DNA of 13,758 nt from CAKUFA01 sp963656345 (lineage in GTDB: Bacteria; Bacillota; Clostridia; Christensenellales; Aristaeellaceae). Below the pieces are notes generated by a model that saw only the letters and a program-made list of their open reading frames with translations, did not search any database and was not told the origin of the DNA. The position numbers were made by a program, and so were the translations under genes. Where the stretch lies: assembly GCA_963656345.1 (NCBI GenBank), contig CAVKHY010000069.1, positions 1-13,758 on the forward strand, read 5' to 3'. Shown here one piece after another: positions 1 to 6,502 of the stretch; position 1 is the stretch's first letter; every line of letters starts with the position of its first letter.

Positions 1-814
1 CGCCGTAAGCATAAACGTTTCGGCTCATGAGGAGAAAACCAAACTGCATGGCACTGCTGCCCAAAGCTGTCGGCAAACCGATGCGGACAATTTCCTGCAG
101 CTTGGACTTTTCCGGCTTCATCTTGGTGCGCTGGAGACGAACCTGGGCATTCGGTCTGGTGAGCAGTACCAGCACAACGACTGCAGGCACGGCCTTAGCC
201 AGTACCGTGGCCAGTGCGGCACCGGCGGCACCCCAGCGGATGACGACCATCAGCAAGGGATCCAGTACCATGTTAATGAGGATGCCCAACAGGTTCATCA
301 GCATGGGCTGTACCGTATCACCGTGCGCCTGACGAATGGCCTGAAAGATGTTGACGGTGAACAGAAACGGCATATCGAAGGATACGATGCGCAGGTAGGT
401 GGTGGCATGCTGCCAGGTTTCACCATCCGAACCAAGCCAGGTGACAATGGCAGGCGTGAAGGCTTCCAGCGCAAGGACGCAGACAAGGCAGAACAGCATG
501 GAGCAGAAGTAAATCTGATTAGCCATCTTCTCCGCTTCTTCATGATGCCCGGCACCTACGTACTGGGAAATCAGCACCGATCCTGCTACGGTAAGCCCGC
601 TGCCGAAGTTGACCACGGTGTTCTGCACAGGGGTTACGAGGCTGATTGCGGCCAAGGGAGAAGTGCCGATTCGCCCAAGCCAGAAAGTATCCGTCAGGTT
701 GTACATGGTCTGCAGAAAGCTGTTGATGATGACGGGAACGGCAATGGAAAGAATGGCTTGAAGAAGGTTACCATGGAGAATGAGATCTGTGTTGCCGCGT
801 GGAAGCCGTTTCAC
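1..814 (-). CDS. MATE family efflux transporter, N-terminal part (cut by left window edge)
   Basis: The reverse strand reads open for 271 codons from a GTG at 814 to the window edge, so the C-terminal part lies outside (MATE proteins are usually about 450 residues). The start has a GAGGTGA Shine-Dalgarno site at 821-827. The protein is mostly hydrophobic, and the text after the short polar N-terminus is typical of the DinF/NorM-like MATE branch: PVIINSFLQTMYNLTDTFWLG, then GSGLTVAGSVLISQYVGAG, IFQAIRQAHGDTVQPM and NLLGILINMVLDPLLM. About seven of the usual twelve membrane helices are visible. Family members export cationic drugs or metabolites with Na+ or H+ import at the cytoplasmic membrane; this substrate cannot be predicted. 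It diverges from the pectin operon and shares its control region. A plus-strand reading frame over 323-871 is only its antisense shadow. Confidence 0.9.
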   Translation of the reverse strand, partial: MKRLPRGNTDLILHGNLLQAILSIAVPVIINSFLQTMYNLTDTFWLGRIGTSPLAAISLVTPVQNTVVNFGSGLTVAGSVLISQYVGAGHHEEAEKMANQIYFCSMLFCLVCVLALEAFTPAIVTWLGSDGETWQHATTYLRIVSFDMPFLFTVNIFQAIRQAHGDTVQPMLMNLLGILINMVLDPLLMVVIRWGAAGAALATVLAKAVPAVVVLVLLTRPNAQVRLQRTKMKPEKSKLQEIVRIGLPTALGSSAMQFGFLLMSRNVYAYG

Positions 815-853
815 TGTTTGTCACCTCACATCCGTAGAATTTTCGACGAGCTC

Positions 854-882
854 ATTATACACCTGTCATGATAAAAAAGAAA
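854..882 (-). promoter_or_regulatory. Putative promoter of the MATE transporter gene
   Basis: Read on the minus strand, a perfect TATAAT (854-859) lies about 40 bases before the GTG start. The hexamer 17 bases upstream (877-882, TTTCTT) is a poor -35. It overlaps the cre-like site at 877-892, so a repressor bound there would block this promoter. Confidence 0.5.
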
Positions 883-892
883 GCGTTTACAG
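877..892. promoter_or_regulatory. LacI/CcpA-type operator (cre-like), site 1
   Basis: The bases AAGAAAGCGTTTACAG match the general catabolite-response element WTGNAARCGNWWWCAW at 14 of 16 positions, including the central CG. On the minus strand its core reads TAAACGCTT, which recurs in the opposite orientation at 933-941. The site sits on the -35 region of the MATE promoter and about 70 bases upstream of the pectin operon -35. The binder could be CcpA or a dedicated LacI-family pectin regulator such as a KdgR homologue; the sequence alone does not decide. Confidence 0.5.
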
Positions 893-929
893 AAATAACT
901 TCTTTCTTCACGGCAAAAGAAAAGTATCA

Positions 930-945
930 AATTAAACGCTTGCAG
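930..945. promoter_or_regulatory. LacI/CcpA-type operator-like site 2
   Basis: This is a weaker match (about 12 of 16) to the cre consensus. It is centred on TAAACGCTT (933-941), which is identical to the core of site 1 in inverted orientation. It ends 17 bases before the -35 of the pectin operon. The centres of the two cores are 52 bases apart, close to five helical turns, so both would face the same side of the DNA. Confidence 0.35.
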
Positions 946-962
946 GAAACGGTGACACGCCG

Positions 963-991
963 TTGACAAGGGAAAAAACCAAGAGTATAAT
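963..991 (+). promoter_or_regulatory. Consensus sigma-A promoter of the pectin operon
   Basis: TTGACA (963-968) and TATAAT (986-991) match the consensus perfectly and are separated by exactly 17 bases. Transcription should start near 998, giving a leader of about 45 bases before the first gene. So strong a core promoter in front of catabolic genes suggests that control is by repression, in line with the operator-like sites upstream. Confidence 0.85.
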
Positions 992-1042
992 GGATTTAAG
1001 TTGATAATGCTTACATTACCATACGAGGAGGAGTGACTGTCC

Positions 1043-2143
1043 ATGAAAGATGTTCGAAAATACGTGATCAGCTTTCTTGACGCCTACAAGCCTTATAAGG
1101 AGTACTGGAACTATGAGGATGGGTGCGTGCTGATCGGCTGCATCGATCTGTATGAAGCCACCGGGGAAGATGTATATCGGACGTTCGTGCTGGAGTATTT
1201 ATCCAGCCGGGTAGAGGAAGACGGCACGATCCCTTCCTTTGAAAAGAAATTCAACATTGACTCCATTAATTGCGGTAAGGCACTGTTCTTCGCATGGCAG
1301 GAAACCGGAGAGGAGCGATATCGCAAAGCGATTGAGTTCCACATGGATCGGCTTCGTCAGCACCCTCGATGTGCATGCGGGAATTTCTGGCACAAGGCCA
1401 TTTATCCCGAACAGATTTGGCTGGATGGGCTATATATGGCACAGCCGTTCTACATGGCCTACGAAACCACCTTTGATGGATTGGCAAATGTGGCAGATGT
1501 TACCAAGCAGTTTGCCAACGTACGTCGGTATCTGTATGATGAAGAAAAGCAGCTGAGCTATCATGCCTGCGATATGGCTAAGCAGCAGCAGTGGGCGAAC
1601 AAGGAAACGGGATGCTCCAGGAATTTCTGGCTTCGCTCCATGGGCTGGTATTTGATGGCGATGATCGACTGCATCGGCATTCTGGGGCCGGACAAGTTGT
1701 ATGAGCATTATCGGGCTTTGGTGGATCTTTTCCGGGAAACCCTTCGAGGTATCCTTCGCTATCAGGACAAGGAAACCGGTCTGTTTTATCAGGTGATTGA
1801 TCACGGCGAAGTACCGGAGAATTACTTGGAAACCTCGGGCTCTGCCATGGTGGCCTACGCCATATTAAAAGCCGTGCGCCTGGGCGTGATCAATGGGGAA
1901 AAGTATGCGGCTTTGGGACGCAAAGCCTTTGAACATCTGGTGAGCGATAAGCTTCAGCCGGACGAAAACGGCAACCTGCACCTGACTGACATTTGTTGGG
2001 TGGCGGGCCTTGGACCGGGAGAAAAGCGGGATGGCTCTGTGGCCTATTACCTCTCAGAGCCTCGGGTCAGTGATGACAGTAAGGGCGTGGGTCCTTTCAT
2101 GATGGCCTATGCAGAATACCTGAATGCCGAAGAAAAAGCCTGA
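1043..2143 (+). CDS. GH105 unsaturated rhamnogalacturonyl hydrolase (YteR/YesR-like)
   Basis: A 366-residue protein, close to the roughly 370 residues of Bacillus subtilis YteR. It hydrolyses the unsaturated galacturonate left at the non-reducing end of rhamnogalacturonan oligosaccharides by pectate or rhamnogalacturonan lyases, through hydration of the double bond. Family hallmarks are the NIDSINCGKALF block with Asp73 and the FWHKAIYPEQIWLDGLYMAQPF block with Asp128; these match the two active-site aspartates of YteR. No signal peptide is visible, so the enzyme should be cytoplasmic and act on imported fragments. The ATG is preceded by AGGAGGAG (1026-1033). It is the first gene of the operon, 15 bases before the GH28 gene. 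GH88 glucuronyl hydrolases share the fold, but the WLDGLYM context and the GH28 neighbour favour GH105. Only the exact substrate is uncertain. Confidence 0.9.
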   Translation: MKDVRKYVISFLDAYKPYKEYWNYEDGCVLIGCIDLYEATGEDVYRTFVLEYLSSRVEEDGTIPSFEKKFNIDSINCGKALFFAWQETGEERYRKAIEFHMDRLRQHPRCACGNFWHKAIYPEQIWLDGLYMAQPFYMAYETTFDGLANVADVTKQFANVRRYLYDEEKQLSYHACDMAKQQQWANKETGCSRNFWLRSMGWYLMAMIDCIGILGPDKLYEHYRALVDLFRETLRGILRYQDKETGLFYQVIDHGEVPENYLETSGSAMVAYAILKAVRLGVINGEKYAALGRKAFEHLVSDKLQPDENGNLHLTDICWVAGLGPGEKRDGSVAYYLSEPRVSDDSKGVGPFMMAYAEYLNAEEKA

Positions 2144-2158
2144 CAGGAGGGATAAACC

Positions 2159-3715
2159 ATGAAGCTGACTTGTTTGTTTGTTTCGGGCAGGAGTGCTGCT
2201 TTTCAGCTGGAAGATGGCGGATTGTACAATACCTTGAAGCCCTACACGCTGCGTATCAATGGTGAGCGCTGCGTGACCACAAATCAGGTGGTAACGAACC
2301 TGTACGGATTGTGGCCGGATACAGAATATACAGTGGAGGTGCTGGACGGGGAGGAGCAGTTGGCAGCCATTTCCTTCCGTACCGCCTTTGAAAGTGTAAC
2401 CCTGAACGTGCGGCGCTTCGGTGCAGTGGGCGATGGCGTCCATGACGATACGCCGGCCATCCAGGCGGCAATCCTATGCTGCCCGGCAAAAGGCCGTGTG
2501 CTGATCCCGAAAGGAAAGTATGCGGTAACGCCTCTGTTCCTGAAAAGCCATATTGCTATTGAACTGGCAGAAGGCGCAGAGCTGTGCTTGAACACGGATC
2601 GTCATTGCTTCCCCATCCTTCCCGGTATGACAGAAACAACGGACGAAACTGGGGACTACAACCTTGGCACATGGGAAGGGAATCCGCTGGATGCTTTTGC
2701 TGCGTTGATTACCGGCGTGGATGTGGAAGACGTAAGCATTTACGGTCCCGGCAAGCTGAACGGCAGAGCGGACCAGGCGGATTGGTGGGTGAACCGAAAG
2801 CAGAAAAACATTGCTTGGCGCGGACGGATGGTTTTCCTGTGCCGCTGCAGCAATGTTACTTTGCAGGGCGTCAGCGTATGCAATAGTCCCTCTTGGAACC
2901 TGCATCCCTACTTCAGCAACGATTTGAAGTTTATCGGCATCTCTGTTACCGCTCCTGCGGACAGCCCCAACACGGACGGTTTTGACCCGGAAAGCTGCAG
3001 AAATGTACTGCTGGCAGGTGCTCATTTCTCCTTGGGAGATGACTGTATTGCCATCAAGGCCGGGAAAATCTACATGGGCAGCACCTATAAGACGCCTTGT
3101 CAACATGTGGAAATCACCCATTGCCTGATGGAGAATGGACACGGCGGCGTAACCATCGGCAGTGAAATGGCCGGCGGTGTTCATGATGTGTTGGTGCACG
3201 ATTGCTTGATGCGCAATACCGATCGTGGTCTGCGGGTCAAAACGCGCAGAGGCCGGGGCAAGAACGGCGTGATCGATGAGATTGTTTTTGAACGGGTGAA
3301 GATGGAGCACGTAGGCGCACCCTTTGTGGTGAACTGCCTGTATTTCTGCGATCCGGATGGTCATACACCGTGGGTGCAGTCTCGAGAAAAGTATCCGGTA
3401 GATGATTCCACCCCGCGGGTGGGCAAGGTGATTTTCCGTGATGTGCAGGCAGAAGACTGCGGAGCCTGCGCAGGGTATTTCCTTGGCTTGCCGGAACAGC
3501 CCATCGAACAGGTGGAGATGGAAAACGTCACCTTTACTTTTGACAAACAGGGCAAGCCCATGTCGCCGGCTATGGCAGAAAATGTGGAGCCTTGCCTGAA
3601 CCAAGGCATCATTGCCAAATATGTAAATCGCATCGTGATGAAGAATGTGCACATGACGGGGCAAGCGGGTGAAACTCTTTCTTGCGAACAGGTCACCCAT
3701 GTGGAAGGAGCGTAA
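2159..3715 (+). CDS. GH28 polygalacturonase, likely intracellular exo-acting
   Basis: A 518-residue GH28 right-handed beta-helix protein that hydrolyses alpha-1,4 galacturonosyl bonds in homogalacturonan or rhamnogalacturonan fragments. All four family motifs are present in order: NTD at residues 271-273, the aspartate pair in GDDC (294-295), GHG (327-329) and RVK (359-361). The helix begins near residue 83 (NVRRFGAVGDGVHDDTPAIQ). Residues 1 to about 78 form a separate beta-rich segment (YTLRINGE, LWPDTEYTVEVL) resembling the fibronectin-III-like N-terminal domain of bacterial exo-polygalacturonases. There is no hydrophobic signal peptide, so a cytoplasmic, oligosaccharide-trimming role is inferred. 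AGGAGGG (2145-2151) sits 7 bases before the ATG. Exo rather than endo action is inferred from the extra domain and location, not shown. A long reverse-strand frame over 2474-3763 is an antisense shadow. Confidence 0.92.
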   Translation: MKLTCLFVSGRSAAFQLEDGGLYNTLKPYTLRINGERCVTTNQVVTNLYGLWPDTEYTVEVLDGEEQLAAISFRTAFESVTLNVRRFGAVGDGVHDDTPAIQAAILCCPAKGRVLIPKGKYAVTPLFLKSHIAIELAEGAELCLNTDRHCFPILPGMTETTDETGDYNLGTWEGNPLDAFAALITGVDVEDVSIYGPGKLNGRADQADWWVNRKQKNIAWRGRMVFLCRCSNVTLQGVSVCNSPSWNLHPYFSNDLKFIGISVTAPADSPNTDGFDPESCRNVLLAGAHFSLGDDCIAIKAGKIYMGSTYKTPCQHVEITHCLMENGHGGVTIGSEMAGGVHDVLVHDCLMRNTDRGLRVKTRRGRGKNGVIDEIVFERVKMEHVGAPFVVNCLYFCDPDGHTPWVQSREKYPVDDSTPRVGKVIFRDVQAEDCGACAGYFLGLPEQPIEQVEMENVTFTFDKQGKPMSPAMAENVEPCLNQGIIAKYVNRIVMKNVHMTGQAGETLSCEQVTHVEGA

Positions 3716-3719
3716 GGAA

Positions 3720-4556
3720 ATGAATATCGGTATTCGGATGCATGATATGGCGTCAGGCACCATTGAAGAACGAGCATTGTTGGCAAAGCAGCAGGGCTTT
3801 ACCTGCGTTCATCTTGCCCTGAGCAAGACGATTTCACCCGCGTACATGGATCCAGCTGCAGCAACACCCGGACTGGCAAAGCACCTGAATGAAATGCTCC
3901 ACGGGGTTGACGTGGCGGTGCTGGGGTGCTACCTGAACCTGGCACATCCCGATGAGCAGGAATATCAGAAAATTCTGAAAAAATATGTTGCACACTTGCA
4001 GCTTTGCCGGTGGATGGGGGCAGGGGTCGTCGGTACGGAAACAGGCAACCCGAACGAGGCCTATCGGTATGATCCTGCAGCTAGCCATACAGAGGCAGCA
4101 TTGTCCCTATTCATTGATCGGCTGCGCCCTGTGGTGGAAGCCGCAGAAAAAATTGGCGCCACCATGGCCATTGAGCCGGTATACACGCACATTGTATCGG
4201 ACGGCAAACGGGCTCGGAAGGTACTGGATGCTATCCAATCGCCGAATTTGAAGATCATCTTCGATCCGGTGAATCTGCTCCACCCGGATAATGTGATGCG
4301 CCGTGATGCAGTGATTGACGAAGCAATCGACTTGCTGGGCGATGAGATTACCGTCGTCCACATGAAGGACTATCATGCTACGCCGGATGCGCTGTTGGCC
4401 TGCGCTCCCGGTCTTGGCGAAATGAACTATGATGCTGTGCTTCGCTATTGCATGGAACACAAGCCCTATGTGCAGATGACCTTGGAGGACACCAAGCCTG
4501 ACAATGCAGAACAGGCAAGGCTGTTCCTGGAGAAGCGAGCGGAAGCACTGCGATAA
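3720..4556 (+). CDS. Sugar phosphate isomerase/epimerase family TIM-barrel protein
   Basis: A 278-residue protein of the xylose isomerase-like TIM-barrel superfamily (AP endonuclease 2 type). Likely divalent metal ligands fall in the usual places: Glu152 (MAIEPV), Asp182 (FDPVNLL), His214 (VHMKDY) and Glu256 (TLED), followed by the common PGLGEMNYD turn. Members isomerise or epimerise sugars, inositols or sugar acids, and substrate specificity cannot be read from sequence. The chosen ATG at 3720 starts 4 bases after the GH28 stop and has AAGGAG (3705-3710) 9 bases upstream. In-frame ATGs at 3669 and 3699 lie inside GH28 and would add residues without a family match. As the last gene of the operon it probably acts on a sugar released by the two hydrolases, for example galacturonate, an unsaturated uronate derivative or rhamnose; this is inference from position. 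Confidence 0.82.
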   Translation: MNIGIRMHDMASGTIEERALLAKQQGFTCVHLALSKTISPAYMDPAAATPGLAKHLNEMLHGVDVAVLGCYLNLAHPDEQEYQKILKKYVAHLQLCRWMGAGVVGTETGNPNEAYRYDPAASHTEAALSLFIDRLRPVVEAAEKIGATMAIEPVYTHIVSDGKRARKVLDAIQSPNLKIIFDPVNLLHPDNVMRRDAVIDEAIDLLGDEITVVHMKDYHATPDALLACAPGLGEMNYDAVLRYCMEHKPYVQMTLEDTKPDNAEQARLFLEKRAEALR

Positions 4557-4571
4557 CGATTATCTTGGCCG

Positions 4572-4624
4572 CAAAGCAACATGCCGCAATTGCAAGTACA
4601 AACCGCTTTGAAATTGTTTTGATT
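4572..4624 (+). terminator. Weak candidate terminator after the pectin operon
   Basis: CAAAGC (4572-4577) can pair with GCTTTG (4605-4610), followed by a T-rich run to about 4628. The stem is only 6 pairs and the loop 27 bases, so this is a poor Rho-independent terminator. No better one is visible between the isomerase gene and lexA, and some read-through into lexA is possible. Confidence 0.2.
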
Positions 4625-4647
4625 TTTTGCGCGGAATATGATAAAAT
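4619..4647 (+). promoter_or_regulatory. Promoter of the lexA operon (extended -10)
   Basis: TTGATT (4619-4624) is followed after 17 bases by TAAAAT (4642-4647), with TG one base before it (TGATAAAAT), an extended -10. The start of transcription would be near 4654. I looked for a Bacillota LexA box (GAAC-N4-GTTC type) between 4557 and 4700 and found none. Confidence 0.65.
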
Positions 4648-4685
4648 CAGTTGATCCTTATTCTATAGCAAGGTGGCGATGAATT

Positions 4686-5300
4686 GTGCAGCGGCCTCGT
4701 GGTGACAACCAGCAGCGCATTCTTGATTTCATTAAGTCGGAGATACAGACCAAGGGTTATCCGCCAAGCGTTCGTGAAATTGCCAATGCAGTAGGGTTGA
4801 AGTCTACCTCTACGGTACACGGACATCTGCAGCGCCTTGAAAAGCGCGGCTTGCTCCATCGTGACGCAATGAAGCCACGTGCCATGGAGGTTGTCGGTGA
4901 CCCGAATTTCATTCGTAATGCGACGGTGGCCGTGCCTGTTGTGGGGCATGTTCAGGCTGGCGTGCCCATCCTGGCTGAGCAAAATTTGGAGGACTATGTT
5001 TCACTTCCTGAAGTAATGCTGGGCCGTGGCGATCATTTTATTTTACGTGTTCATGGGGACAGCATGATTAATGCAGGTATTATGGATGGCGATTATATTA
5101 TCGTGCTGCAGCAAAATCATGCTTCTAATGGGGATATTATTGTCGCCATGATTGATGATTCTGCTACCGTGAAGCGCTTCTTCAAGGAAGAAAACGGTAC
5201 CTATCGTCTGCAGCCGGAGAATCCCACCATGGAGCCCATTTATACCAAAGAATTGACCATTGTCGGCGAGGTTGTCTCTCTTTTCCGGCTGATCAAGTAA
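4686..5300 (+). CDS. lexA: LexA, SOS response repressor and self-cleaving protease
   Basis: A full-length 204-residue LexA. The N-terminal winged helix (residues 5-70) has the family sequence QQRILDFIKSEI and GYPPSVREIANAVGLKSTSTVHGHLQRLEKRG. The C-terminal S24-type domain carries the Ala91-Gly92 cleavage site (GHVQAGVPI), nucleophile Ser126 (GDSM) and general-base Lys163 (ATVKRF). It represses DNA-repair genes until RecA filaments stimulate self-cleavage. The start is a GTG at 4686 with AGGTGG (4671-4676) 9 bases before it; the nearby ATG at 4679 is in another frame. It leads a four-gene run, and the hemolysin III-like gene starts 15 bases after its stop. LexA genes are usually autoregulated, yet no recognisable operator is seen upstream, so this lineage may use a different box. 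Confidence 0.97.
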   Translation: MQRPRGDNQQRILDFIKSEIQTKGYPPSVREIANAVGLKSTSTVHGHLQRLEKRGLLHRDAMKPRAMEVVGDPNFIRNATVAVPVVGHVQAGVPILAEQNLEDYVSLPEVMLGRGDHFILRVHGDSMINAGIMDGDYIIVLQQNHASNGDIIVAMIDDSATVKRFFKEENGTYRLQPENPTMEPIYTKELTIVGEVVSLFRLIK

Positions 5301-5315
5301 GGCGGAGGTGTCAAA

Positions 5316-5984
5316 TTGATCAGTGCTGAAGAACGCAAACGCCGTGTGGCAATTCCAACCTATAGCCTGGCTGAAGAGCTGATCAGCTCTATTTCGCATG
5401 GCATAGGAGCTTTGCTTGGCATTGCCGCATTGGTGCTCTGCATTGTTAAGAGCTGCAATCCTTTCGATGGATTTAAGCTGGCTTCCTCTATCGTCTTTGG
5501 TGTAACAACAGTAATTTTATACCTAATGAGCTGCCTGTATCACGCATTGAAGGTGAACCGGGCCAAGCGTGTATTTCGGGTTTTTGACCACTGCACTATT
5601 TTTCTATTGATTGCCGGAACCTATACGCCTTTCACCCTTGTCACCCTGCGTGAAAGCATGGGGTGGTGGCTGTTTGGGGTCATTTGGCTCATTGCCATTG
5701 TCGGCATTGTGCTGAATGCCGTCAGTCTGAAGAAATTCGCTAAGATATCGGTGGCGTGCTATCTTGTAATGGGATGGATGGTGATCTTTTCCTTCCCACA
5801 GTTAAAGCTGTTGATGGATGCTCGTGGCGTTAACCTGCTTCTGGCAGGCGGATGTGTTTACACGCTGGGTGCCATCCTATACGGCATCGGATCGAAAAAG
5901 AAATTTTTCCATTCTATTTTCCACTTCTTTTGCCTAGGCGGCACCATTCTTCATTTCTTTGCCATTTATCTTTATGTCCTCTGA
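5316..5984 (+). CDS. Hemolysin III family (PAQR/TrhA-type) membrane protein
   Basis: A 222-residue protein with about seven hydrophobic helices and the conserved polar residues of the hemolysin III/PAQR superfamily: Glu21 and His28 (EELISSISHG), Ser72 and His76 (SCLYH), Asp91-His92 (FRVFDHCTIFLLIAGTYTP), and His199, His203 and His213 near the C-terminus (HSIFHFF, ILHFF). These probably form a zinc-dependent hydrolase-like site in the membrane. Bacterial members have been linked to membrane-fluidity control (TrhA), and the haemolysin name is historical. The start is a TTG at 5316, set by GGAGG (5304-5308) 7 bases upstream; no ATG fits. It follows lexA by 15 bases and is probably co-transcribed with it. 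Family assignment is firm; physiological role is inferred. Confidence 0.9.
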   Translation: MISAEERKRRVAIPTYSLAEELISSISHGIGALLGIAALVLCIVKSCNPFDGFKLASSIVFGVTTVILYLMSCLYHALKVNRAKRVFRVFDHCTIFLLIAGTYTPFTLVTLRESMGWWLFGVIWLIAIVGIVLNAVSLKKFAKISVACYLVMGWMVIFSFPQLKLLMDARGVNLLLAGGCVYTLGAILYGIGSKKKFFHSIFHFFCLGGTILHFFAIYLYVL

Positions 5985-6004
5985 AGAAAGAAGGAAATGC
6001 CTCA

Positions 6005-6502
6005 ATGTATGACACGCCTGCTTGGCCAAAAGAAAAGAGCGCATTGTATGCGTTGCTGAAGGAACAATTAGCGGCGCTGGTGAGCGGATGTACAAGCCCC
6101 GTGGCTGGCATGGCCAACTGTGCTGCACTGCTGTGGGAGGCGCTTCTTGATATCAATTGGGTTGGCTTTTACCTGCTGAAGGAAGATACCCTGCTTCTAG
6201 GCCCTTTTCAAGGGAAAGTTGCCTGCACAAACATTCGATTGGGTCGGGGCGTTTGCGGCACGGCGGCACTTCAGCGTAAATCTCAGCTTGTTGCAGATGT
6301 GCACCAATTTCCGGGGCACATTGCCTGCGACAGCGCATCCAATGCCGAAATCGTTCTTCCGCTGATTTTTGATGGACAGCTTTATGGCGTGATGGATATT
6401 GACAGTCCGCTGCTCAACCGCTTTGATACGGAAGATTTGCACGGTCTTGAAGCTCTTTGTCGGGTGCTTTCCGCAGCATCGTGGAAGGACGGTTTGCTTT
6501 GA
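6005..6502 (+). CDS. msrC: Free methionine-(R)-sulfoxide reductase (GAF domain)
   Basis: A 165-residue single GAF-domain enzyme that reduces free L-methionine-(R)-sulfoxide to methionine using thioredoxin-type electrons in the cytoplasm. The signature GPFQGKVACTNIRLGRGVCG followed by DVHQFPGHIACDSASNAEIVLP is present. Cys74, Cys84 and Cys108 have exactly the spacing of the three redox cysteines of Escherichia coli fRMsr (84, 94, 118). The ATG at 6005 has AAGGA (5991-5995) 9 bases upstream. An ATG at 5997 is out of frame, and the frame stays open upstream only by running into the hemolysin III-like gene. It starts 20 bases after that gene, and its TGA overlaps the ATG of the acetyltransferase by one base. 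Pairing with lexA suggests a damage-repair theme, though SOS control is unproven. Confidence 0.94.
   Translation: MYDTPAWPKEKSALYALLKEQLAALVSGCTSPVAGMANCAALLWEALLDINWVGFYLLKEDTLLLGPFQGKVACTNIRLGRGVCGTAALQRKSQLVADVHQFPGHIACDSASNAEIVLPLIFDGQLYGVMDIDSPLLNRFDTEDLHGLEALCRVLSAASWKDGLL

Noticed and set aside
323..871. A 182-codon open frame on the plus strand
   Set aside because: It is the antisense shadow of the MATE transporter, whose reverse-strand reading has clear family sequence and a ribosome site.
2474..3763. A 429-codon open frame on the minus strand
   Set aside because: It is antisense to the GH28 gene, whose four catalytic motifs are intact. The reverse frame has no recognisable domain.
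5852..6004. N-terminal extension of the methionine sulfoxide reductase frame into the upstream gene
   Set aside because: The extension overlaps the hemolysin III-like gene, and family similarity starts only after the ATG at 6005, which has its own ribosome site.
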